A DNA stretch of 64,000 bases, taken from NCBI GenBank assembly GCA_019414055.1, contig DXMV01000020.1, positions 29,054-93,053 of the forward strand, given 5' to 3'. The DNA comes from Collinsella sp. GTDB lineage: Bacteria; Actinomycetota; Coriobacteriia; Coriobacteriales; Coriobacteriaceae. The notes beneath the pieces were generated by a model, which searched no databases, was not told the origin of the DNA, and saw nothing but the letters and a program-made list of their open reading frames with translations. Of this stretch, positions 27,467 to 35,752 are shown one piece after another (the stretch's first letter is position 1; each line of letters opens with the position of its first letter). Both the position numbers and the translations under genes were made by a program.

Positions 27467-27564
27467 GCCTATGGCCTCCTGCACTTGCGAGCGTTAATCG
27501 ATGGTTCTCAAGAAGTCTAACAAGAAACAGCCTCCGCTGCACACGCAAGTCCGATAAACAAAAA

Positions 27565-27593
27565 CGCATCCGTCTTGGTCTAAGACGGATGCG
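27565..27593 (-). terminator. Terminator after the fruK-like gene
   Basis: CGCATCCGTCTT and AAGACGGATGCG form a 12-bp perfect stem with a 5-base loop, followed on the minus strand by TTTTTGTTT. It closes the fru-pts cluster. Confidence 0.9.
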
Positions 27594-27626
27594 AAATAAT
27601 CGAACTATTCAGGCAAGGTGTCGGAG

Positions 27627-28559
27627 CTAGCAAACCTGACGGATGGCGATGCCCTTCTGATACTCATCGACCTTGGCAAAGTCGCCAAGACCCGGGCACT
27701 CGACCACGTTGGCACCGGTGGCCATCGAAAGGCGCAGGGCATCCTCGACGCGCTCAGGGGCGTCGTGCCACACGGACAGGAAGGCGGCCAGCGAGGAATC
27801 GCCGGCGCAGACCGTCGACAGCAGCTTGACCTCAAAGGTACGGTTGGCAAACCAGATGTGCTCGCCGTTGGAGAAGTACGCTCCGGCGCCACCAAGGGTC
27901 AGCAGCACGTTCTTGGCGCCCTTGGCATGAAGCTCGGCCATAGCGCCCTTGACGGACTCGTCGTCGCCACCGCTCACCTTAATGCCAAAGATGTCGAGCA
28001 GCTCGTCGTCGTTAGGCTTAATGAGGAGCGGCTCCATAGCAATGAGGTCGGCCAGCTGATGGCTCGAGATATCGAGCACGAACTCGGCGCCTTTCGCCTT
28101 CACGCGACGCAGGACCTCGGCCAGGAAGCCCTCGGAGGTGTTGGGGGGCAGCGAGCCGCTAATGACCAGGCATGTCATGTCGTCGAGTGAATCGATGAGC
28201 TCAAACATCTCCTGCTCGTTGGCAGCGTTGATGGCGGCACCGGCATTGACCATGTTGTACTCGGTGTCGGGACCGGCGTTGAGGAACACGTTGACACGAG
28301 TGATGCCGTCAGTCCACACGGGCTTGACGGGCACGCCCAGGGCCTCGGCGCCCTTAACGATGAACTCACCCGAGAAGCCGGCGAAGAAGCCCAAGATCGT
28401 GGTGTCGACGCCGTAGTGGTCGAGCGTAAACGAAACGTTGAGACCCTTGCCGTTGGGGGTGTAGACCGCGTTACGGGTGCGCGTAACGGTATTCGCGGAC
28501 AGGCCATCGCAGGAGATGTTGTAGTCAATGGCGGGATTTGCAGTGAGCGTGTAAATCAT
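27627..28559 (-). CDS. PfkB-family hexose-phosphate kinase (1-phosphofructokinase), second paralog
   Basis: A 310-residue kinase beginning MIYTLTANPAIDYNI. The LacC/FruK group features are present: GKGLNVSFTL near 40, a GEFIVKGAEALG stretch, and the C-terminal signature VCAGDSSLAAFL with the catalytic Asp. It should phosphorylate fructose-1-phosphate to fructose-1,6-bisphosphate, or tagatose-6-phosphate. GAAAGG lies seven bases before the ATG. It is the last gene of the fru-pts cluster, separated from its paralog by a terminator, so it may be transcribed on its own. Confidence 0.88.
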   Translation of the reverse strand: MIYTLTANPAIDYNISCDGLSANTVTRTRNAVYTPNGKGLNVSFTLDHYGVDTTILGFFAGFSGEFIVKGAEALGVPVKPVWTDGITRVNVFLNAGPDTEYNMVNAGAAINAANEQEMFELIDSLDDMTCLVISGSLPPNTSEGFLAEVLRRVKAKGAEFVLDISSHQLADLIAMEPLLIKPNDDELLDIFGIKVSGGDDESVKGAMAELHAKGAKNVLLTLGGAGAYFSNGEHIWFANRTFEVKLLSTVCAGDSSLAAFLSVWHDAPERVEDALRLSMATGANVVECPGLGDFAKVDEYQKGIAIRQVC

Positions 28560-28681
28560 GAATGTTCCTTTCACGTAGCAACGTGTTAATGAAAGTATAT
28601 TCCACGCTTCGGTAAAAGGCTACAACAACTCGGCGAACGGTGTGGAAGCGGTGAAGGCGGTTTCATCTCACTTTTCCCACG

Positions 28682-28715
28682 AAAAAACGGCGCCCCGATC
28701 AAAACCGGGACGCCG
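28682..28715 (-). terminator. Terminator between the two PfkB paralogs
   Basis: On the minus strand CGGCGTCCCG pairs with CGGGGCGCCG (one G-T wobble) and TTTTTT follows. Confidence 0.85.
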
Positions 28716-28742
28716 CATGCGCACGAATTTGTCGCGTTTCGC

Positions 28743-29675
28743 TTACTTGCGATCGAGCTTACGGACAGCAACGCGCTTGCTGTACTCGTCAACGTGACCG
28801 AAGTCGCCGATGCCGACGGACTCAGCGACGTTGGCGCCGGTGGCCATAGCGAGCTTCATGGCCTCCTCGACGTTGTCGCGATTCTTGTACCACTTGTGCA
28901 GGAATGCAGCGAGGGTGCAGTCGCCGGCGCAGACGGAAGAGACCAGCTTGATGTTGAACTCACGCTTGGCATACCAGATGTCCTCGCCGTTGGAGAAGTA
29001 AGCGTCGCCGCGGCTGCCGCGGGTGAGCAGCACGTTCTGGACGCCGGCCTCGTGAGCGAGCTTCATGGCAACGCGGACCTCGTCGTCGGTATCGACCGGC
29101 ACGCCGAAGATGGCTTGCATCTCGTGATGGTTCGGCTTGATGAGCAGCGGCTTCTTGTGAGCAAGCTCCTTGAGCTTGTCGGAAGACAGGTCCAGGACGA
29201 CGTCGGCGCCACGGGCCTGAGCGTGCTCCATAACCTGGGCCAGGAAGTCAGGCGTGGCTTTGGGAGGCACGGAGCCGGAGACGATCAGGCACTCGAGATC
29301 GCCCGCGGTGTCCAGGATGTTGTAGAGCTCCTCCTGGTGCTGCGGCGTAATAGGAGCGCCGGGGTTGAGGATGCCGTACTCATGCTGGCCATCGTTGACG
29401 TAGGTGTTGATACGCGTGATGCCGTCGGTCCAGACCGGGCGGCACAGGCAACCCAAGTTCATGACCTCCTCGACGATGAACTTGCCCGTGAAGCCGGCGA
29501 AGAAGCCGAGCGCGACGGTGTCGACACCCATCTTCTTAAAGGCGAAGGACACGTCGAGGCCCTTGCCGTTGGCCGTGTAGCTGGCCGAGCCGGTGCGGAC
29601 GTTCTCGTCGGGCTCGAGCGGAGAGCTCGAAACCGTCATGTCGACAGCCGGGTTAGCGGTTAGCGTGTAGAACAT
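28743..29675 (-). CDS. fruK: 1-phosphofructokinase (PfkB family), first paralog
   Basis: A 310-residue kinase beginning MFYTLTANPAVDMTVSS, closely similar along its length to the next gene (same NGKGLDVSFAF, PVWTDGITR, LIKPNHHE and VCAGDCTLAAFL blocks). It converts the fructose-1-phosphate made by FruA into fructose-1,6-bisphosphate. It starts 74 bases after ptsI with GGGGGT upstream. Its place next to ptsI makes it the better candidate for FruK; the division of labour with the paralog is not known. Confidence 0.9.
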   Translation of the reverse strand: MFYTLTANPAVDMTVSSSPLEPDENVRTGSASYTANGKGLDVSFAFKKMGVDTVALGFFAGFTGKFIVEEVMNLGCLCRPVWTDGITRINTYVNDGQHEYGILNPGAPITPQHQEELYNILDTAGDLECLIVSGSVPPKATPDFLAQVMEHAQARGADVVLDLSSDKLKELAHKKPLLIKPNHHEMQAIFGVPVDTDDEVRVAMKLAHEAGVQNVLLTRGSRGDAYFSNGEDIWYAKREFNIKLVSSVCAGDCTLAAFLHKWYKNRDNVEEAMKLAMATGANVAESVGIGDFGHVDEYSKRVAVRKLDRK

Positions 29676-29749
29676 TTACAGTACCCCCTGTATATGTGAG
29701 GGCCGCGTGGCCGGCCCATTCCAACCACGCGGTTACCTCTGATACCAAA

Positions 29750-31453
29750 TTAGCGAGCTGCGGACTCGAGCAGCGCCTTGACCTCGGCGGCGGTGTTGCA
29801 GGCGAGCGCCTTCTCGGCGAGCTCGTCGCATTCGGCCTTGGTCCACTGGCTGATGGTCTTGCGGGCGCGCAGGATGGACGGAGCGCTCATCGAGAACTCC
29901 TCCAGGCCCCAGCTGATCAGCAGCGGCTCAAGCAGCGGATCGGCAGCGGCCTCGCCGCACATACCGACCATGATGCCGGCCTTCACGCCGCTCTCGATGA
30001 TGTTCTTGAGCGAGCGGAGCACGGCGGGATAGTACACCTGGTACAGGTTGGAGATGGTGTCGTTGCCACGGTCGGCACACATGGTGTAGCCGATCAGGTC
30101 GTTGGTGCCGATGGAGAAGAAGTCGGCGACCTCGGCCAGACGGTCAGCGAGCAGCGAAGCGGCAGGCGTCTCGACCATAATGCCGACCTCGATGTTCTCG
30201 TTGAACTTGCGGCCCTCTTCGGTCAGCTCGGCCTTGCACTGCTCGACGAGCTCCTTGACGGCCACGACCTCCTCGACGCAGGTGACGAGCGGGATCATGA
30301 TCTTGACGTCACCAAAGGCGCTGGCGCGCAGCAGGGCGCGAAGCTGAACCTTGTACTGGTCGGGGTTGGCCAGGCAGTAACGCACGGCGCGGAAGCCCAT
30401 GAAGGGGTTGTCTTCCTTGACCATGTGCAGGTACGGGATCTCCTTGTCGCCACCCACATCGAGCGTGCGGATGATGACCGGAGCGCCCTTGAGCGCGCCG
30501 GCGACCTTGCGGTAAGCGTTGAACTGCTCCTCCTCGGAAGGAAGCTCGGCAGAGCCCATGAACAGGAACTCGGAGCGGAACAGACCGATAGCCTCGGCAT
30601 CGTGATCAAGCGCATTGGGCACGTCATCGGGGTTACCGATGTTGCATGCAATGATCTTCTTGATGCCGTCGGCAGTCACGGACGGCTTGCCGCGGAAGGC
30701 CTCGAGGGCTGCCTTCTCGGCAGCGAAGGCCTCGGCCTTGGCGGTGTAGGCAGCGAGCGTCTCCTCGTCAGGATCGGCCTCGACAACACCCTTGCCACCG
30801 TCGACGACGACGGTCATGCCGTTGCGAAGGGCGGTGCAGCTGTTAGAGACCGAAAGGACGGCCGGAATCTCGAGGGCGCGCGCGATGATCGCGGAGTGCG
30901 ACGTGCGGCCACCGGTCTCGGTGACGATACCGGCAACGTGGGCCTTATCGATCGTGGCGGTCATGGACGGCGTAAGGTCGTGCACGACAACGACGGTGTT
31001 CTCGGGCAGGACGGAGAGGTCGACGACCTCCTTGCCCAGCAGCTCGGCCAGAATACCGGTGCGGATGTCGGCGATGTCGGCCGCGCGCAGACGGAACATC
31101 TCGTCGTCCATGGACAGGAACATGTTCTCGAACATGGTCGAGGTGTCCATGAGCGCCTGCTCTGCGCAGGTGCCGCCGTCGATGGCGGCGTTGATGGCGT
31201 CGGTCATGCCCGGGTCCTGAGCCAGGACAATGTGTCCGCTCATGATCTCGGCCTCGGCCTCGCCCACCGTCTCCTTCATGTGGTCGGCCTGAGCCTGGGT
31301 CTTCTCGCAGAAGACCGAAAGAGCGGTCTGATAGCGCTCCTTCTCTGCTGCCGAATCAGCGACCTCGTGCGGTTCAAACGTCAAGTCGGGATCGACGGCG
31401 ACCATGACGGTGCCGATTCCGATGCCCTCGGATGCGTTGACTCCCTGATACAT
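29750..31453 (-). CDS. ptsI: PTS enzyme I (phosphoenolpyruvate-protein phosphotransferase)
   Basis: A 567-residue enzyme that takes phosphate from PEP and passes it to HPr. The N-terminal phospho-histidine domain has GGRTSHSAIIAR with H186; the PEP-binding barrel follows with RTLDVGGDKEIPY, MGFRAVRYCL and the C-terminal MCGEAAADP. AGAGG is seven bases before the ATG at 31453, which gives MYQGVNASEG, a standard EI start. It follows ptsH after a 133-base gap holding a hairpin. Confidence 0.95.
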   Translation of the reverse strand: MYQGVNASEGIGIGTVMVAVDPDLTFEPHEVADSAAEKERYQTALSVFCEKTQAQADHMKETVGEAEAEIMSGHIVLAQDPGMTDAINAAIDGGTCAEQALMDTSTMFENMFLSMDDEMFRLRAADIADIRTGILAELLGKEVVDLSVLPENTVVVVHDLTPSMTATIDKAHVAGIVTETGGRTSHSAIIARALEIPAVLSVSNSCTALRNGMTVVVDGGKGVVEADPDEETLAAYTAKAEAFAAEKAALEAFRGKPSVTADGIKKIIACNIGNPDDVPNALDHDAEAIGLFRSEFLFMGSAELPSEEEQFNAYRKVAGALKGAPVIIRTLDVGGDKEIPYLHMVKEDNPFMGFRAVRYCLANPDQYKVQLRALLRASAFGDVKIMIPLVTCVEEVVAVKELVEQCKAELTEEGRKFNENIEVGIMVETPAASLLADRLAEVADFFSIGTNDLIGYTMCADRGNDTISNLYQVYYPAVLRSLKNIIESGVKAGIMVGMCGEAAADPLLEPLLISWGLEEFSMSAPSILRARKTISQWTKAECDELAEKALACNTAAEVKALLESAAR

Positions 31454-31511
31454 TCCCATTCCTCTCTCCGTGCCATGTGATAAAGCGTTTTGCCATATCC
31501 ATGACAAAAGA

Positions 31512-31541
31512 GCGCAGCTACCTTGATGCAGGTCACTGCGC
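31512..31541 (-). terminator. Hairpin between ptsH and ptsI
   Basis: On the minus strand GCGCAG pairs with CTGCGC, with an inner ACCT/AGGT, followed by TCTTTTG. A short, probably leaky terminator that could let more HPr than EI be made. Confidence 0.55.
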
Positions 31542-31586
31542 CCCCAAGTATGAACTTAATTGTTCAACATGCGACCCGTTTGAGTT

Positions 31587-31850
31587 CTACTCGCCAAGAC
31601 CGCTCTTGATGAGCTCGATGGCAGCAGCCAGAGCCTCGGCCTCGTCGGCGCCGTCGCACTTGACCTCAACCTCGGTACCGCAAGGGATACCAGCAGCCAT
31701 AAGGGCCATCGGGGACTTGCCGTTGACCTCCTTCTCGGGGGTGACGACCGTCACGTCGCAGGCGTACTTGCCCATGGTGGAGGCGAAGAGGCCAGCCGGA
31801 CGCATGTGAAGACCCTGCGGATTGACGAGGGTAGCCTTCTCAGAAACCAT
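31587..31850 (-). CDS. ptsH: Phosphocarrier protein HPr
   Basis: An 87-residue protein. The active-site histidine is H15 in QGLHMRPAG. S46 sits in NGKSPMALMAAG, the place of the regulatory serine that HPr kinase phosphorylates in Gram-positive bacteria, so control by HprK is possible but the kinase is not in the window. AAGGAG is seven bases before the ATG. HPr passes phosphate from EI to the EIIA domain of FruA. Confidence 0.96.
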   Translation of the reverse strand: MVSEKATLVNPQGLHMRPAGLFASTMGKYACDVTVVTPEKEVNGKSPMALMAAGIPCGTEVEVKCDGADEAEALAAAIELIKSGLGE

Positions 31851-31988
31851 AATTGACTCCTTTTTGTGTTTAACCCCTGTCGTGTATGCGGCAGGAGTCA
31901 GATTCACGACGTTGTTTATATTAACTCACATCAAACGGTTTTTCATTGTGTTTCGCACGAATTGTTGGACAGATGTGTTTGTCGTCCG

Positions 31989-32138
31989 CTTGCTCGCCCA
32001 CAGGGGGCCGGGCGCGGCCAGTGAGATTTCCTGCTCTACAGTCCTGCTCGCACGAAGAGCACATTAAGTGCTCTTCGGCTCGTGCGGAACTCGCGATAAA
32101 TCTCACAGGCCGCGCCCGGTCCCCTGTGGGCGAGCAAG
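31989..32138. repeat. Arm-core-arm palindrome, family B, copy 2
   Basis: 41-base arms at 31989-32029 and 32098-32138 are complementary at 39 positions. The 68-base core (32030-32097), read as its complement, starts ATCGCGAGTTCCGCACGAGC and nearly equals the core of copy 1; its tip hairpin is GAAGAGCAC-TTAAT-GTGCTCTTC, one base pair different from copy 1 with both partners changed. Located between fruA and ptsH. Confidence 0.88.
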
Positions 32139-32234
32139 CTGCGGAAACTCGGTCGGTCCAGAGCAATATCGTGCGAACGGAATTCTGGCTGAAAATTTGC
32201 CCGCACGGACGATCCTATAGACAGGCCGCGCTAT

Positions 32235-32325
32235 CCCCTTCTTCTAACTTGCGGTGAGATAGGGACTGAATTGTGGGTTGAAACGGTTAAACAGTCCTTA
32301 TTTCACCGCAAGTTAGAAGAAGGGG
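32235..32325. repeat. Palindromic element, family C, copy 3
   Basis: 34-base arms 32235-32268 and 32292-32325 are complementary except for two G-T pairs. The inner part (TTGCGGTGA, AGTCCTTATTTCACCGCAA) matches copies 1 and 2; the outer CTTCTTCTAAC arms are longer here and the loop differs. Confidence 0.85.
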
Positions 32326-32333
32326 ACGAAAAA

Positions 32334-32361
32334 GGCGGAGGCCCTGGTGAGGGTCTCCGCC
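32334..32361 (-). terminator. Terminator after fruA
   Basis: GGCGGAGGCCC and GGGTCTCCGCC form an 11-bp stem with one mismatch; T runs flank both sides, so it works on the minus strand and perhaps both. Confidence 0.85.
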
Positions 32362-32398
32362 TTTTTACAGGGGGCGATATTATTCGCTGACTGCTGGA

Positions 32399-34402
32399 TT
32401 AGACCAGGCGGGCGTTGATCGTCTTGGCGATCTCGGCGGCGTCGTTGGAACCCTTGACGGTGGCACGGAAGTTCTCGTCCATGAGCGCCTCGGCGACCTT
32501 GGACAGGATCTTGAGGTGCGTGGTGCCAGCCTGAGCGCCCGGGATGAGCAGGGCGATGGCCACGTTGACGGGAGCGCCGTCCATGGTGTCCCAACCGGTC
32601 ACGCCGGACTCGTCCTTGACGACGATGACGGCAGCCTCGGTAATGGCTTCGGACTTGGCATGCGGGATGGCGAAGCCCTCCATCATGCCCGTGGTGCCCT
32701 CGGCCTCGCGGGCCAGGAAGGCGTTCATCACGGCGTCGGCGTCGCCGGCGATACCGGCCTTGACGGCCTGGTTGGAGACAAAGCTCAGAGCCTCGTCACG
32801 AGAGGCGAAGTCCTCGGCGACAAAGACGTTCTCGACCTTCACGAAGTCGGCAGCCTCGTCCTTGGGAGCCTCGACGGCAGCGGCCTTGGGGTCCTCAACC
32901 GGCTTGGCTGCAGGAGCGACCTTCTGGTTCTTCTCGAAGTCGTACTTCTTGAAGGCCACAAACAGGATGCCACCGACCACGGCGCCGATGAGGATCGCGA
33001 GGACCCACAGCGGACCGTTCTCGACAACGGGCAGGACCAGGAAGCCACCGTGGGGCGCCGGATCGTGAACGTTGAACATAATGGTCAGGATCGAAGCGAT
33101 GGAGGAGCCGAGCATCATGATGGGCATGACGGGCCAGATGTTCTTGGTCATGAACGGAATGGCGCCCTCGGTGATGTGGGTGCAACCAAGGATGAGGTTG
33201 ACGACACCGGCGTCATGATCCTCCTGGCTGAAGTACTTCTTGCCGACGACGACGGCGAAGGTAGTGATCAGCGGCGGAACGATGCAGGCGGCGGAAACGG
33301 CAGCCATGAAGTTGGTGCCGAAGTTGTAGGTCTCGGTGCCAACACCGGCGGCCAGGGCCTCGGTGAGCATAGCGGTACCGGTGACGTAAGCAGCCTTGTT
33401 GACCGGGCCACCCATGTCAAAGGCGCACATGCAGCCGATGGCAAGACCCAGGACAACGGCGCCAGAGGCAGACAGGCCCTTGAGGAAGTCCATCATGGCG
33501 GTGTTGATGGCAGCCATGGGGCCGGAGATGCCGAGCATGACCAGACCGACGATGGCGGTCGAGAACAGCGGGTACAGGAAGATAGCCTTGAGGCCGTCCA
33601 GGTTCTTGGGCAGACCGGCAAAGACCTTCTCGAGCAGCAGGATGACATAGCCAGCGAGGAAGCCGCCGACGATGCCGCCCAGGAAGCCGAAGCCCACACC
33701 GGTGCCGCCAGCGTCAATCATACCGGTATCGGCGTTAACGGGCAGGCCCTGGATGGCAATCATACCGGCAACAAAACCGGGGACGAGTGCCGGGCGCTTG
33801 CCGATGGACTCGGCGATGTAGGCGGAAAGCACGGGAACCATGAGGTTCATGGCGATGCCGCCGATAATCTTGAGCATAGCGGCGAAGCTGTTGTAGTCGG
33901 CAGCCGTCGAATCGAAGGACGTGATGCCCCACAGGAACGAAACGGCGGTCAGAACACCACCGGCGACGACGAAGACCAGCATGTGGCTGACGCCATTCAT
34001 GAGGTGCTTGTAGATGACGTGGCCGATAGACTCCTTCTCCTCGACCTCGTCCTCGACATCGGCGGCAGCGGCAACCGTATCGTCGCCCTTGGCGGCGAGC
34101 GCGCGGTCAATCAGCTTTCCGGCGGCCTCGACGGACAGGGCCTTGGAAACGCCGACGGAAACCATGGGCTTACCGGCGAAACGCTCAGCCTGGACATCCT
34201 TATCGGCTGCGACGACAACGGCCTTGGCACCAGCGATCTCGCTCTTGGTGAGCTCGTTCTCGACACCGACCTGGCCATGGGTCTCGACCTTAATGGTCAG
34301 ACCGCGCTCGGCAGCTGCCTTCTCCAGCGCCTCCTTCGCCATGAAGGTGTGCGCGATACCGGTCGGGCAACCGGTGGCGGCGATGATGTCAAACTTAGCC
34401 AT
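32399..34402 (-). CDS. fruA: Fructose-specific PTS transporter EIIBCA
   Basis: A 667-residue transporter in the order B-C-A. EIIB at the N terminus has the phospho-cysteine C12 in AATGCPTGIAHTFMA. The EIIC membrane part (about 150-490) holds about ten segments, with GGIAMNLMVPVLSAYIAESI and CAFDMGGPVNKAAY typical of fructose EIIC. A charged Ala/Lys/Pro linker leads to EIIA with H581 in GFAIPHAKSEAI. It brings fructose in as fructose-1-phosphate. AAGGAGG is five bases before the ATG. Terminator, palindromes and ptsH follow; an RpiR regulator is divergent. Confidence 0.95.
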   Translation of the reverse strand: MAKFDIIAATGCPTGIAHTFMAKEALEKAAAERGLTIKVETHGQVGVENELTKSEIAGAKAVVVAADKDVQAERFAGKPMVSVGVSKALSVEAAGKLIDRALAAKGDDTVAAAADVEDEVEEKESIGHVIYKHLMNGVSHMLVFVVAGGVLTAVSFLWGITSFDSTAADYNSFAAMLKIIGGIAMNLMVPVLSAYIAESIGKRPALVPGFVAGMIAIQGLPVNADTGMIDAGGTGVGFGFLGGIVGGFLAGYVILLLEKVFAGLPKNLDGLKAIFLYPLFSTAIVGLVMLGISGPMAAINTAMMDFLKGLSASGAVVLGLAIGCMCAFDMGGPVNKAAYVTGTAMLTEALAAGVGTETYNFGTNFMAAVSAACIVPPLITTFAVVVGKKYFSQEDHDAGVVNLILGCTHITEGAIPFMTKNIWPVMPIMMLGSSIASILTIMFNVHDPAPHGGFLVLPVVENGPLWVLAILIGAVVGGILFVAFKKYDFEKNQKVAPAAKPVEDPKAAAVEAPKDEAADFVKVENVFVAEDFASRDEALSFVSNQAVKAGIAGDADAVMNAFLAREAEGTTGMMEGFAIPHAKSEAITEAAVIVVKDESGVTGWDTMDGAPVNVAIALLIPGAQAGTTHLKILSKVAEALMDENFRATVKGSNDAAEIAKTINARLV

Positions 34403-34527
34403 GTGTCCCTCCTTCTTGAGTACTGCGCCCGCAGGCGCTCCCCTACACGCGCGTCCTTGCGCGCTTTTCCACAACTGAAAGATACCAACCCAGCGCTTTC
34501 GCGGAAAGGAAAATGTCCCAATTCTCC

Positions 34528-34569
34528 GGTGAAAGGTTCTTTCATAACCGTAAACGGTAGGTGAAAGTT
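34528..34569. promoter_or_regulatory. Direct repeat GGTGAAAG in the fruA/RpiR divergent region
   Basis: GGTGAAAGGTT (34528-34538) and GGTGAAAGTTT (34560-34570) are in the same orientation, 32 bases apart, three helical turns. Such spacing suits a regulator dimer binding on one face; RpiR is the nearest candidate. Inference only. Confidence 0.4.
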
Positions 34570-34673
34570 TACCATCAACACTTGAAACGGCAAGGTGTAT
34601 CTTGTAATTGAAAATGCCCGTATACTATGGCATGAAAAACGAGTCCGATTTTTATGCCAACCAGGAGCCATCC

Positions 34674-35531
34674 ATGACCGATAGCAGCAAGAGCGCGCTC
34701 TCCCTTATTAGCACTCATCAGGGATATAGTGGATCCGAACAGCGCATTGTCGACTATATATTGGAGCACCAGTCCGAGGCGCCGCGCCTGACGGCCGCCC
34801 AGCTCTCACAAGCCGCTGCCACGTCCGAGGCGACGGTTTCGCGCTTTTGCCGCAAGCTGGGCTTTGGCAGCTTCCGCAGCTTTCAATTTTCGTTGGCGCG
34901 CGACTTGGAGAGCCAGCGCAACGAGGGCCTGACCGACGAGGTCTCTCTCGACAACATGGAGCAGAGCCTTAAAAATATCCTCGCCGCCAAGGTGAGCGAG
35001 CTTAATGCGACCATCGACGGCATTGACCACGATACGCTAACGGCCGTTGTGCACGCGTTAAAGAATGCGGGCGTTATTGAGTTTGCGGCCGTAGGCAACA
35101 CCAATGCCGTCGCGCTCGACGCGACGTTTAAGTTTTCGCAGCTGGGCCTTCGCTGCATGGCAAGCACCATCAGCGAGACGTCAATCGGCTTTGCGCTCAC
35201 GTTGCGCCCCGGCGACGTTATCGTGTTGATCTCGAACTCTGGCAAGTCGCGCCGTCTGAATCGTATGGCAAAAGCAGCTCGCGACTGCGGTGCTACCGTA
35301 GTCGTCATCAGCAGCGACAGCAAGTCTCCACTTGCGCGCCTAGCCGACTACACCTTTAATACCGTCAATCACGAGGCGCTGCTGACAACGGGAGACTTCG
35401 CGTTCTCCAAGATGAGCGCCACGATGATCATCGAGGTTATCTACAACTTCCTGCTGCCCGAAATCGAAGACGCCCGAGAGCACATCAGCTACTACGAGGA
35501 GCTCATCCAACCGGATAAGGTCGTGGAGTAG
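34674..35531 (+). CDS. MurR/RpiR-family transcriptional regulator
   Basis: A 285-residue regulator. The N-terminal HTH_6 domain shows YSGSEQRIVDYILEH, then AATSEATVSRFCRKLGFGSFRSFQ. The C-terminal SIS domain has the phosphosugar-binding ISNSGKSRRLNRMAKAARDCGA. Family members sense sugar phosphates; fructose-1-phosphate or 1,6-bisphosphate is the obvious guess as it is divergent from fruA. AGGAG is placed well for the ATG at 34674; an upstream in-frame ATG lacks a site. Its transcript likely ends at the hairpin within the following repeat. Confidence 0.92.
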   Translation: MTDSSKSALSLISTHQGYSGSEQRIVDYILEHQSEAPRLTAAQLSQAAATSEATVSRFCRKLGFGSFRSFQFSLARDLESQRNEGLTDEVSLDNMEQSLKNILAAKVSELNATIDGIDHDTLTAVVHALKNAGVIEFAAVGNTNAVALDATFKFSQLGLRCMASTISETSIGFALTLRPGDVIVLISNSGKSRRLNRMAKAARDCGATVVVISSDSKSPLARLADYTFNTVNHEALLTTGDFAFSKMSATMIIEVIYNFLLPEIEDAREHISYYEELIQPDKVVE

Positions 35532-35562
35532 ACAATTTGGGGAGCCAACAAACGCCGCTCGG

Positions 35563-35718
35563 CACGAAACCGGCCCATCTACTACGTTTTATCCGTATGG
35601 CCCAACCACATACCGAAAATAGAAAAAACCGCAGGCATTCTACCTGCGGTTTTCTTTTTGCAATTCTTGGCGTGCTTGCCGATAGCCTATCAAACGTAGT
35701 AGATGGGCCGGTTTCGTG
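35563..35718. repeat. Long palindromic repeat, family A, copy 2
   Basis: 27-base arms 35563-35589 and 35692-35718 are perfect complements (CACGAAACCGGCCC then ATCTACTACGTTT). The interior shares TCTACCTGCGGTTTT and neighbouring bases with copy 1 and contains a terminator hairpin. It fills the gap between the RpiR gene and convergent recN. Confidence 0.9.
35625..35659 (+). terminator. Terminator inside the family A repeat
   Basis: AAAACCGCAGG pairs with CCTGCGGTTTT over 11 bases and CTTTTT follows; it can serve the RpiR gene. In copy 1 only the right half is kept. Confidence 0.85.
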
Positions 35719-35752
35719 GCGGCAGGGTCGGACATGCATGTGGCGGCTCGGC

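Noticed and set aside
31822..32257. Small plus-strand frames over the ptsH-fruA gap
   Set aside because: They translate the palindromic arms of family B and have no coding features.
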